Part shown: positions 1-8,486 of the stretch, piece after piece
Position numbering within the stretch: position 1 is the stretch's first letter
Layout of the letters: each line of letters starts with the position of its first letter
Assembly: GCA_030693705.1 (NCBI GenBank)
Contig: JAUYAB010000078.1
Location: 1-64,000, forward strand
DNA from: Ignavibacteria bacterium
GTDB lineage: Bacteria > Bacteroidota > Ignavibacteria > Ignavibacteriales > Ignavibacteriaceae
Length of the DNA stretch: 64,000 nt
Direction of reading: 5' to 3'
Program-made: the position numbers and the translations under genes
The notes under the pieces: model-generated
Database searches by the model: none
What the model saw: only the letters and a program-made list of their open reading frames with translations
Told to the model about the DNA's origin: nothing

Positions 1-125
1 AACCTGACGGAAGGAAGAAACTCTACAACGGGTTCTTAGACCCAAGCCTTGCACCTTCTCTTCCGTAAAGGAAACTATTTTATTCAATATTTCAAAGAAC
101 TTTTTTTATCACATTTAACATACAA

Positions 126-143
126 GACTTGCCATGGCAAGTC
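126..143. repeat. 18-bp perfect palindrome downstream of the FG-GAP gene
   Basis: GACTTGCCATGGCAAGTC reads the same on both strands. It lies 20 bases past the stop of the leftward FG-GAP gene, so it could act as a transcript-end hairpin or be the core of a dispersed palindromic repeat. Only a weak T-rich stretch follows on the minus strand. Confidence 0.5.
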
Positions 144-163
144 CCTACATTAAATCACGTTTT

Positions 164-3100
164 TTACTTGAGCAACAACATCTTCTTCATTTGAACAAAT
201 TTTCCTGCACTCAAACGGTAAAAATAAGTTCCGCTTGACAGGTTTTTGCTGTTGAATTCTACCTCATAATAACCCGGTTCCTTTTCTTCATTTACAAGCG
301 TTGTTACTTCGTTCCCAAGGATGTCATAAACTTTCAAAGTTACAAACGAAACCTGGTTTGGAATTTGGTATTTGATCTTTGTTACCGGGTTAAACGGATT
401 TGGATAGTTCTGGTTCAATGCAATCATATCCGGTTGTTTTACATCAACCTCTATTGATTCACTATACTTAAAAGTTCCATCGGAATTCACCATCTTCAAT
501 CGATACAGATAACCGCCAACCGTTAAAAGGTTATCGGTAAAACCATATTCCTTTGGTGAGTTTGAATTACCATGCGCCTCTATCTCGCCAACAATTTGCC
601 AGTCATTACTCGTTTTAAGTGTTTTTTCGATTTCAAACTTTAATAAGCTTACTTCAGTTGCGGTTCTCCATTTCAAATGAATTGCGGTTCCATTTATTTT
701 AGCTTCAAACAGAGAAAGCTCAACAGGTAACGGATTGTTTGACGAAGCTCTCAACTGGCTGTAATTCCCGTGTATATCCTTTGCCCTGATAAAATAATAT
801 GAACTGCCCGGTAAAGGATTCCTATCCACATAACTTGTATCTTGAACAACCGTTAAAGGGGCAAGATTATCGGGATCAATTGTTGCTTCTGCACTTCTGT
901 ACAAATAATATCCATACAAATCTTCCTCTGTGTTAGCCCGCCAGCTTAAAGTTATCTGTCCACCCGATGGATTGCCTCTAAATAAACTTACAGATTCAGG
1001 GACAAGATTATCTACACTATGCCCGGCTGCAACATTTGATTTCCAAAATTCATTTGAATTGGAAGTACGCGCAATAACCCGGAAATAAAAAGTACCGCTT
1101 ACGCTTGTCATCGAATCGTACGGCGCGTCTGCGCTGAAAGAATATTTTGAATCCATTGAAGGAAAGACATTTCCAATATTCTGCCAACTGTACGTTCCGT
1201 TTTGAGAAGCAGAGCTTCTCTGAATCTCATACGAAGTTAGTTTGTTAATACTTTTGAAATCGTACCCGCTTCGTATCCAGTTTACCATTACCTTTCCCCC
1301 TTGATCATTGGGGATATCTGTTATAGTTGTTATTCTAGGTTTAACTATCGGAGAAGTTGATTGATAAATATTTGCGTATCCCCACGATGTCGTTTTCCAC
1401 GCTCCAATAATAATATCTGACAAACCGTCTTTATTCAGATCACCTGCTGAAGCAACAGAGTATCCTAAATAAGAGTAAGTTTGAGCTCCCTCCATAATTA
1501 TATCGGGAATGGTATCTGTAATTATTCCACCAAAGTAAACCTGAGCTTCACCGAAACAACTTCCATTGTTATAAGCGCCTATAACAATATCTGCAAAGCC
1601 GTCACCATTAACATCTCCAGCCGAGGCAACAGATATCCCGAATTGTCCCATATAATCTCTTCCTTTAAACTCAACATCCGGAGAAGAAGGATACTTCGGA
1701 AAGTTATTGCCCCCATAATACAAGTAAGCCCGCCCATAGTAATTAACGGCGGCTCTCGCTCCGATTATAATGTCGGAGAAACCGTCGCCATTAACATCAC
1801 CCGCGGAGGCAACGGAATACCCATATTGATCATTATTAGCATAACCAACAAAAACAATATCTATGGTATTGTTGGGTGATGATCCGCCATAATAGACATA
1901 TGCAAACCCTGTGGTATATGGCTCTACGTCTCCCGCACCGTAAATACCGCCAACGATAACATCAGAGAAACCATCTCCATTAACATCTCCTGCACCGGCA
2001 ACTGAAGTTCCTAATTTTGAATTTGTAGGTGAATCACCAAATGTTAAATCGGCGGCAGTAAGGTCTCCAACACCGCCATAAAATAAATACACACGGCCGC
2101 AGTCTGTATATGTATCAACATCTCTCCCGGGTTCTCCAACAACTACATCTGAGTAGCCATCTCCATTAACATCTCCCGCACAAGCAACAGAAGTTCCAAA
2201 AAAAGTATCCTGTAGGTCATTTGAACCGGATAAAACAGCATCGGGAGTTAAATCGGGTGAGTAACCGCCAAAGAATATATATGCTTTTCCATTACGATAG
2301 AGTGGAGTGCTCTGGTTTGGCGCCCCCACAATAAAATCATCATACCCGTCACCATTAACATCGCCCGCAGTAGAAACTGAGGTGCCGAAGTAAATTCCGG
2401 TTTCAGCAATGCTGATCGTGAGATCCGGATTTGCTATATCCATCATGGGACCACCGTAATATATATACGCGGCTCCCTGACTGTTGTGTGTTATAGTCGC
2501 TCTTGGAGCTCCTACAATAATATCAGGATAACCATCTCCATTTATATCTCCCGCGCTCGCCACACTCATGCCAAAATAGCTTAATGTGCTTCCTGTTGGC
2601 GCATTCAATACCATATCCGGTATATCTTTATCTAAAATTGAATTAGTGAACAGATATCCGCGACCCGCATTAACCGTTTCCACTCCTCCGTTTATCGCAG
2701 GAATATTCTTGCCCCAGGCTCCAACTAAAACTTCTGTAAGACCATCGCCGTTAAAATCGCCGCCAAATCCAACCGCGGCTCCAAAACAATCATCTGCAGC
2801 TTCACCCATGAATATTTTATCAGCCAGGTTATTCATAATTGATCCGCCGAAGAAAACATAAGTTTTCCCGGAGTTGCTGCCGTTGTCGTCTTTTCCGTAA
2901 GCTCCGACAATAACATCGTCAAAACCGTCTCCATTAAAATCTCCCGCTTTTGCAACGGCACAACCAAAACCATCATAAGCTGTGTTCTCGCTATTTAAGT
3001 AGACATCACAATTCCCATCTAATGTTGACGCGCCTAAATAAATATATGCTTTGCCTGCATCAACGCTTGTATAATCGTTTCTCCAGGCGCCGACTATTAC

Positions 3101-4099
3101 ATCGTCGAATCCATCAGCATTAACATCACCCGCGCAAGACAATGAGTAACCAAAATAGTCACCACTTCCTTCTCCGCTAAAAACCTGGTCACATGCATTA
3201 TTCATTACCGCGCTGCCAAGGTATATGAATGCCTGTCCACTTCCGGCTGAGTTAAAGGCCCCGACAATTACATCGGAATATCCGTCGCCATTCATATCGC
3301 CAGCGGAAGAAACCGAATAACCGAAAAGATCGCCAACCACATTGTTAGTCATATTAGCATCAGCAGTTCCGTCAAGTATATACCCTCCTAAATAAATATA
3401 TGCATGTCCCGCTGCGTTGGTAGGAGCCGCACCGGCAATAATATCCGCATACCCATCCGCATTTACATCTCCGGCGGAGGCAACCGATCCGCCAAACTTG
3501 GAGCCTCCTAAACCATCTATAGTTAGGTCGGCGCTGTTATTCATACTCTCTCCGCCAAGGAATAAGTAAACCACTCCGTCACCGGATGATCCTTTGTTTG
3601 GAGCTCCAACAAGTACATCATCAAATCCGTCTCCGTTAAAATCTCCGGCAGAAGCTACTGCTTTGCCAAAATGTTCGTTATCTGTTAATCCCGACAAAAC
3701 AATGTCTGCTATATAATTAGGTGTTTGACCGCCGTAATAGATATATGCTCTTCCATAATCAGTTCCACTTACATCGGCAAAAGGAGCGCCAACAATAATG
3801 TCATCATAACCGTCTCCGTTAACGTCACCGGCAGAATTTATACACCAACCTAAATTATCATTAGCCGCTCTGCCGTTGAAATACCTTTGCTGGACGGCGG
3901 CAGGTTGAAGAAGCGTGTTCCCGTTATTTTCTTTTTGGAAATTATTTTGCTGATAGAATTGCTGTGCTATTTTTCCGGCATCCTCCTCGGAGAAGATTTG
4001 TTGTTGGGTAAGTACGGAATTAGTGAAGATAAAACCCATTATTAAAACCGAAAAAAGTTTTAATAGTATATTTTCATGATTTGAAGCAGCAAGTTTCAT
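164..4099 (-). CDS. Secreted FG-GAP repeat protein with type IX secretion sorting domain
   Basis: A 1311-residue exported protein of unknown ligand. Residues 1-32 form a signal peptide. From about residue 80 to 900 there are 14 copies of an FG-GAP/integrin-alpha type motif of the form AGDxNGDGxxDxIVGA, each carrying an Asp-rich Ca-binding loop. Fourteen copies would fit two seven-bladed propellers (inference). Two fibronectin-III-like segments follow (about 905-1110), one with the phrase LPVELSLFEAKINGT that is common before sorting domains. The last 87 residues, from 1225, are a type A type IX secretion C-terminal domain with NYPNPFNPVTKIKY. By family knowledge such proteins cross the outer membrane and are anchored or released after removal of this domain. 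Its start overlaps the stop of the CheY-like gene upstream by four bases (ATGA), so the two are probably translationally coupled. Confidence 0.9.
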   Translation of the reverse strand: MKLAASNHENILLKLFSVLIMGFIFTNSVLTQQQIFSEEDAGKIAQQFYQQNNFQKENNGNTLLQPAAVQQRYFNGRAANDNLGWCINSAGDVNGDGYDDIIVGAPFADVSGTDYGRAYIYYGGQTPNYIADIVLSGLTDNEHFGKAVASAGDFNGDGFDDVLVGAPNKGSSGDGVVYLFLGGESMNNSADLTIDGLGGSKFGGSVASAGDVNADGYADIIAGAAPTNAAGHAYIYLGGYILDGTADANMTNNVVGDLFGYSVSSAGDMNGDGYSDVIVGAFNSAGSGQAFIYLGSAVMNNACDQVFSGEGSGDYFGYSLSCAGDVNADGFDDVIVGAWRNDYTSVDAGKAYIYLGASTLDGNCDVYLNSENTAYDGFGCAVAKAGDFNGDGFDDVIVGAYGKDDNGSNSGKTYVFFGGSIMNNLADKIFMGEAADDCFGAAVGFGGDFNGDGLTEVLVGAWGKNIPAINGGVETVNAGRGYLFTNSILDKDIPDMVLNAPTGSTLSYFGMSVASAGDINGDGYPDIIVGAPRATITHNSQGAAYIYYGGPMMDIANPDLTISIAETGIYFGTSVSTAGDVNGDGYDDFIVGAPNQSTPLYRNGKAYIFFGGYSPDLTPDAVLSGSNDLQDTFFGTSVACAGDVNGDGYSDVVVGEPGRDVDTYTDCGRVYLFYGGVGDLTAADLTFGDSPTNSKLGTSVAGAGDVNGDGFSDVIVGGIYGAGDVEPYTTGFAYVYYGGSSPNNTIDIVFVGYANNDQYGYSVASAGDVNGDGFSDIIIGARAAVNYYGRAYLYYGGNNFPKYPSSPDVEFKGRDYMGQFGISVASAGDVNGDGFADIVIGAYNNGSCFGEAQVYFGGIITDTIPDIIMEGAQTYSYLGYSVASAGDLNKDGLSDIIIGAWKTTSWGYANIYQSTSPIVKPRITTITDIPNDQGGKVMVNWIRSGYDFKSINKLTSYEIQRSSASQNGTYSWQNIGNVFPSMDSKYSFSADAPYDSMTSVSGTFYFRVIARTSNSNEFWKSNVAAGHSVDNLVPESVSLFRGNPSGGQITLSWRANTEEDLYGYYLYRSAEATIDPDNLAPLTVVQDTSYVDRNPLPGSSYYFIRAKDIHGNYSQLRASSNNPLPVELSLFEAKINGTAIHLKWRTATEVSLLKFEIEKTLKTSNDWQIVGEIEAHGNSNSPKEYGFTDNLLTVGGYLYRLKMVNSDGTFKYSESIEVDVKQPDMIALNQNYPNPFNPVTKIKYQIPNQVSFVTLKVYDILGNEVTTLVNEEKEPGYYEVEFNSKNLSSGTYFYRLSAGKFVQMKKMLLLK

Positions 4100-4464
4100 A
4101 GAGTTTTCCCTTTAATGAATGTTTTAAGTTTGTCCGGTAGTTCGTATAACCGGTCTTTATTTAAAAAGTCCGTTGCCCCTGCTTTTAAAGATTCTTCTTT
4201 AAATTCAATTTCAGATAATTGAGATATGATGAGTATCGGGGTTCCCGGTTGTTCAAAATGGATTTTTTTTGTTGCTGTAAGTCCATCCATTTTTTTCATT
4301 TTTATATCCATCAAGATCAAATCCGGGTGTTCGCTCCTGTTAATTAATATCGCTTGCTCACCGTCCGAGCATTCCAAAAGATCGTAACTCTTAACAGCGG
4401 TATCAATTAATCTGATAATTAGTTTCCTGATTGATGTGCTATCGTCTGCTATTAGAATTTTCAT
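4096..4464 (-). CDS. Single-domain CheY-like response regulator
   Basis: 122 residues that consist only of a receiver domain. The acidic pocket D7/D8, the phospho-acceptor D53 (in LILMDIKM) and the conserved Lys near residue 105 (in FLNKDR) are visible. There is no output domain, so it should act through protein-protein contact or as a phosphate relay. Its ATGA overlap with the downstream secreted FG-GAP gene points to co-expression. No cognate kinase is adjacent, although a hybrid sensor system lies 3 kb upstream on the same strand. The partner is therefore unknown. Confidence 0.9.
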   Translation of the reverse strand: MKILIADDSTSIRKLIIRLIDTAVKSYDLLECSDGEQAILINRSEHPDLILMDIKMKKMDGLTATKKIHFEQPGTPILIISQLSEIEFKEESLKAGATDFLNKDRLYELPDKLKTFIKGKTL

Positions 4465-4488
4465 GTATGTGTTTTCGTTTTAATACTA

Positions 4489-4606
4489 AGAGACTTCTGA
4501 AAAATTCTAATTGTCATATTGAGCGAAGAGAGATATTTTTTTTGCCATGAAAACGGACTCTTCACTTCGTTCATAGTGACAGTTTACTAATATTTCAGAA
4601 GTCTCT
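4489..4606. repeat. MITE/REP-like element with 14-bp perfect terminal inverted repeats
   Basis: AGAGACTTCTGAAA at 4489-4502 is matched exactly by its reverse complement at 4593-4606. Between them sits a second, imperfect inverted repeat (GTCATATTGAGCGAAG against CTTCGTTCATAGTGAC). The whole 118-bp unit can fold into one long hairpin and has no coding capacity. It fills the gap between the Asp-box gene and the CheY gene, both on the minus strand, and could modulate the transcript between them. Confidence 0.65.
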
Positions 4607-4634
4607 ACTAACTTGGTATTACCTTGTTTTATTC

Positions 4635-7622
4635 TTATTTTTCAAAATTGTCAATAGCGCTCTTTATGAATTCGCCATCCGCATAAATGTTATTCCCGTT
4701 AATGTTCTGAACTAATTTGATTGTATGCTTACCTAAACCTAACTCGGCAGATACCTTTACTTGATATTTAACAACGCCGTCTTTTCTTATCGGGTATCTT
4801 TTTTCAATTGTGTTTTCATCAAGAAGTATATAAACGGAACTTGCCGTTTTGGAGTTGTAAATAAAATTACGTGCTTCGATGTTTACTATTCCATCTTCGC
4901 CAACCACAGGCGTGCCGGATGATGGAAGAGTTGTTGAAAGGGATAAATACGGGAGGTTTGGTTCAGAAATATCTTCTTTTACATATTCTTTTGGAAATTG
5001 TTTAAGTTCTTCATTAAACTCCTCATATCCTGAAATGATTCCGGCGATCTTCTCTCCTTCGAAAATAATTCCTTTAATAATCTCTTTGTTCTCTTCTGCT
5101 ATAACACAACCTTTCAAATCGCTAAAACCAACGCCTGTCTTACTTTCTTTAAAATAGGGTTGTATATCTTCTGCAGCGTTCCCTAAAAAGCTTTTGTAAT
5201 AAGTCCCGGGAGTAACTGTTAGCATCTTTATTTTCCCATCAGATAAAGCAATTCCGTTTACCCTTCCGTTATAAAAGAGGATGATATTTCTTGAGTTCCA
5301 ATCGGCAGGATCAGGTAAAATCCGATCATCGAAAGGAGATCTGTGAATACAGGAACCAAGACAATACAAGTTGTAAGGTATCGTTAACTCATTGCTTGGT
5401 AAAGTCAACTTCCATAAACCTCTGCCATAAGATGATACAATTACTGTATTATCCCGTTTAAAGAAAAAGCCGGTTATATACGTTATATTTTCCGAGTAGG
5501 GAATGGTTGACCACGAATTACCACCATCTTCAGACATTATTATGCCGGCATCTCTGGTTCCAACTAAAATTCTACTGGGATTATAGGGATCAAATGCAAT
5601 TTCTGTTACCTGCATTAAGTACGGATGATTACCATATAAAAGAAGTTTATTGTTCCGGGTAACTTCTCTTGTTAAATTATCATCTGTGTACCAACTGCGT
5701 CCACCGTCTCTTGAACATTTAACAACATTATTGTAAATGTCGGGGGCTATTAGATATTGAGAATTATTTGGATCCACACCAAAAACAGCATGCCAGTCAA
5801 ATTCCGTAGCTCTTTGTCCAAAACTACCATTGTCAGGGAGATAGATTAAATTTCTATTTGTATAACTATAGGTCGTTCTACTTAATAAATCATCAAATCT
5901 CATTAATCCGATAATATCCTTGTTTTGGTATCTTCTTAAACCTTTAAATGCAGCATAAGCAACTGGTCCGCTTAAGGTATTGGAAACTTGAAAAACACCC
6001 AACCTTTGAAGCGATACACTTGCTTTCTTTCTCCATGAAGTGCAATTATTTGTTGACACATAAGTTTCAAGGCTTCTATCAGGCGGCACACAAAATCTTA
6101 TATAATTATTTGGAGAAATAAGAAAAGCATGTTCCCCGTATTTTAATCTTGTTCCATCTTCCAACAAGTCGGGAACACTTCTTTTGTTTGTAAAATTCGC
6201 ACCGCTCATTTTTATTCCATACCCGCTGCCAACGGTACCATAAGTAACCGTTACATCTCCCTGAGCAAGTGCATCTTTTCTTGTTTCAATATGAAAACCC
6301 TCACAACAATCACTGTATTGATTAGGCCATGTTAGTCCATCATCGGTGGAGGACCAAAGAGAATTATCTTGAGTTCCAAAGTAAAAACTTGATCCGTTAG
6401 AATTCAATCTTCCATAATTTGTCCCATCAAGATCTGTTATCAGAAATGAATTCATTCCGTGATAAGCAATTGCAGCGCCAGTCCATTGAGTAGCTTCGTT
6501 GTTGGTTGGTTTGAAAAGTCCACCATCACATCCGTAAAGAATCGGTCTAAAATTGTTGCCAAGCGCAAGCGCCCCTGCATCTGCATGTAATCCTTGAGTT
6601 AATTCAACCCAACTGCTAACTGAAATTCCGGAGGCTTCATTTATGTGATTTAGTATTGTCTTAAAGAATTTATTACCCTGCCCAAGCCAAATTTCAATTG
6701 CATTACTACCTCCATTTACCGGTTTGCCAATTTTTATAAATGGACCACGACCATACATATTATCTCCTCGCACAGGAAGTGGTATTTCTGTCCAATGATT
6801 TGTACTTACATCAAATAAAAGTAAGTGTGTATAATCCCGGAAAATAAAGACCTTGTTATTATCTAAAGGGGATACGTCTATATTGTTTGATTCTTCACGA
6901 AAAATAAAATTACCTGGACGTATATTTGTCCAAACCGGCATATTGTCTGGGTTGCTGCTTCCATTTTCATCACCCAAATAAATTCCGGTTCTTGTGGTTA
7001 CAATTACCCTCCTGTTAGAAAGCGCTTTAACAGAAAAGACTGCATTCTGCTTTCTATCCCATTGAATAGGAGAGATGTTTTCAAGCATCTGGTGAGTCCA
7101 CGTACTGCCGTTATCTCTGCTAATGGCAATGCCATAATCAGTTCCGACATATACTTTGTTTGCGGAATCAGGTGCATAACTAACTCCGTATGCTGAAATT
7201 CTTTCAGGAATTCGAGCGCTTGTCGGCGGATAAAAATTTCCCGGTCTGAACCAACTATTTCCACCATCACTGCTCTTCCATATTCCTCCATTGTTATTTA
7301 CGTGAAGGTCCTTTTCTAAAGTTGCAATTACCGTATTACCATCGGGAGAGTAACAAGCATTTCTAATAAAAATTGTTGTTAATCCATCCAGATGAAACCA
7401 GTAATTTCCTCTATCCAATGTTTTCCAAAGACCGCCAAATTCGTGGACTGCTATTATTTCATCATTTATTACCGGATTAACGGTAATAGAATGAACTCTC
7501 CCACCGTAACTACGATTGTCTGTGTGAGTAAAATAGGGGGGGAATTCTTCAATACGCTGGGCTGAGATCTCAAGAAACATGGAAACAATAAAAATTAATA
7601 ATAAAAGAAGATAGTTTTTCAT
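4635..7622 (-). CDS. Secreted Asp-box (BNR/VPS10-like) beta-propeller protein
   Basis: A 995-residue protein with a clear signal peptide (residues 1-21, ending before QRIEEF). At least five Asp-box motifs of the type S-x-D-x-G-x-[TS]-W are visible, for example WKSSDGGNSW, ISRDNGSTW, CSRDGGRSW and MSEDGGNSW. These mark blades of sialidase or sortilin-like propellers. Asp-box proteins of this length are usually exported glycan-binding or photosystem-stability-factor-like proteins, and the motif alone does not prove sialidase activity. The last 130 residues look like an Ig-like beta domain. No type IX sorting motif is visible at the C-terminus, unlike the FG-GAP protein downstream. It stands alone between two intergenic gaps. 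Confidence 0.8.
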   Translation of the reverse strand: MKNYLLLLLIFIVSMFLEISAQRIEEFPPYFTHTDNRSYGGRVHSITVNPVINDEIIAVHEFGGLWKTLDRGNYWFHLDGLTTIFIRNACYSPDGNTVIATLEKDLHVNNNGGIWKSSDGGNSWFRPGNFYPPTSARIPERISAYGVSYAPDSANKVYVGTDYGIAISRDNGSTWTHQMLENISPIQWDRKQNAVFSVKALSNRRVIVTTRTGIYLGDENGSSNPDNMPVWTNIRPGNFIFREESNNIDVSPLDNNKVFIFRDYTHLLLFDVSTNHWTEIPLPVRGDNMYGRGPFIKIGKPVNGGSNAIEIWLGQGNKFFKTILNHINEASGISVSSWVELTQGLHADAGALALGNNFRPILYGCDGGLFKPTNNEATQWTGAAIAYHGMNSFLITDLDGTNYGRLNSNGSSFYFGTQDNSLWSSTDDGLTWPNQYSDCCEGFHIETRKDALAQGDVTVTYGTVGSGYGIKMSGANFTNKRSVPDLLEDGTRLKYGEHAFLISPNNYIRFCVPPDRSLETYVSTNNCTSWRKKASVSLQRLGVFQVSNTLSGPVAYAAFKGLRRYQNKDIIGLMRFDDLLSRTTYSYTNRNLIYLPDNGSFGQRATEFDWHAVFGVDPNNSQYLIAPDIYNNVVKCSRDGGRSWYTDDNLTREVTRNNKLLLYGNHPYLMQVTEIAFDPYNPSRILVGTRDAGIIMSEDGGNSWSTIPYSENITYITGFFFKRDNTVIVSSYGRGLWKLTLPSNELTIPYNLYCLGSCIHRSPFDDRILPDPADWNSRNIILFYNGRVNGIALSDGKIKMLTVTPGTYYKSFLGNAAEDIQPYFKESKTGVGFSDLKGCVIAEENKEIIKGIIFEGEKIAGIISGYEEFNEELKQFPKEYVKEDISEPNLPYLSLSTTLPSSGTPVVGEDGIVNIEARNFIYNSKTASSVYILLDENTIEKRYPIRKDGVVKYQVKVSAELGLGKHTIKLVQNINGNNIYADGEFIKSAIDNFEK

Positions 7623-7832
7623 ATGCTGATTCCTATTTTAAGTTGATAATATTGCTGATGTGTTAAGTGAGATATTTTCATTTTATTATGTCTTAATACA
7701 GAATATTTTTCGACCTAAAATTATATCCTTAGACGACTCTTTGTAAATAGAGAGTTGTGCTCAATTTTAGTAAGTATATGTGCTTAGAGAAGTGTGCCGG
7801 AGAAAGAGAAAGATTAGAACTGAGAATAGGAA

Positions 7833-8486
7833 CTAAAGCATGGGTTTGTTTTCAATTGCAAACATTAATAAACTGTTATGACCTGTAATACCAAGCTTAT
7901 GCGATATATTCATCCTATGGTTCTGGATGGTTCTGTAGCTAACAAATAGTTCACATGCTATTTGCGAACTGGTTTTGTTTTGAGATAGTAACTTTAAGAT
8001 TTGTCTTTCGGTTGGAGTTAAATTATCGATCATCTTTACCAAATCGGATTTACAAACACTCTGTTTCTTTCCGTTAATTAAATAGGCTTGCAATTCTTTG
8101 CTTATGTAATATCCGCCATTGATAACGGCTTTAATGCATTCAATAATTTCAGTTAACGTCGAGTCTTTAAGTAAATAACCGGTTACCCCGTTTTCCAGAG
8201 CTGAATCAAGATATTCTTCATCATTATACATTGTAAGAATAATTGGGAAGGTATTTAATTCTTCTTCCTTTATTAATTTGGCAATGTCAATACCGTTTAA
8301 TCCAGGCATGGAAATATCAAGGATAGCGACATCCGGCTTTTTTGTACGAATGAAACTCATTGCTTCATTTCCATTTGCAGCCGATCCGCAGATTCTAAAA
8401 CTTTTTTCTTTTTGAATTATTTTTATCAATCCTTCTCTAAAAATAGGATGATCGTCTGCTAAGAATATTTTTATTTCTTTATTCAA
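7833..8486 (-). CDS. NarL/FixJ-family response regulator (TTG start)
   Basis: 217 residues: a receiver domain at 1-120 with D11/D12 and phospho-acceptor D57 (AILDISMPG), then a LuxR-type helix-turn-helix at about 150-210 (LTPTERQILKLL, then YRTIQNHRMNISHKL). It should bind DNA once phosphorylated by the propeller kinase encoded immediately upstream. The TAA stop of the kinase is directly followed by TTG AAT AAA. No ATG exists in frame before the middle of the receiver domain, so TTG must be the start. The zero-base gap implies translational coupling and fixed stoichiometry with the kinase. Confidence 0.93.
   Translation of the reverse strand: MNKEIKIFLADDHPIFREGLIKIIQKEKSFRICGSAANGNEAMSFIRTKKPDVAILDISMPGLNGIDIAKLIKEEELNTFPIILTMYNDEEYLDSALENGVTGYLLKDSTLTEIIECIKAVINGGYYISKELQAYLINGKKQSVCKSDLVKMIDNLTPTERQILKLLSQNKTSSQIACELFVSYRTIQNHRMNISHKLGITGHNSLLMFAIENKPML

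Noticed and set aside
1-68. Open frame on the plus strand ending PSLAPSLP at 66-68, possibly the end of a gene to the left
   Set aside because: Only 21 codons, with no recognisable family. The region also carries an imperfect inverted repeat (ACGGAAGGAAGAA against TTCTCTTCCGT), so a non-coding repeat explains it as well.
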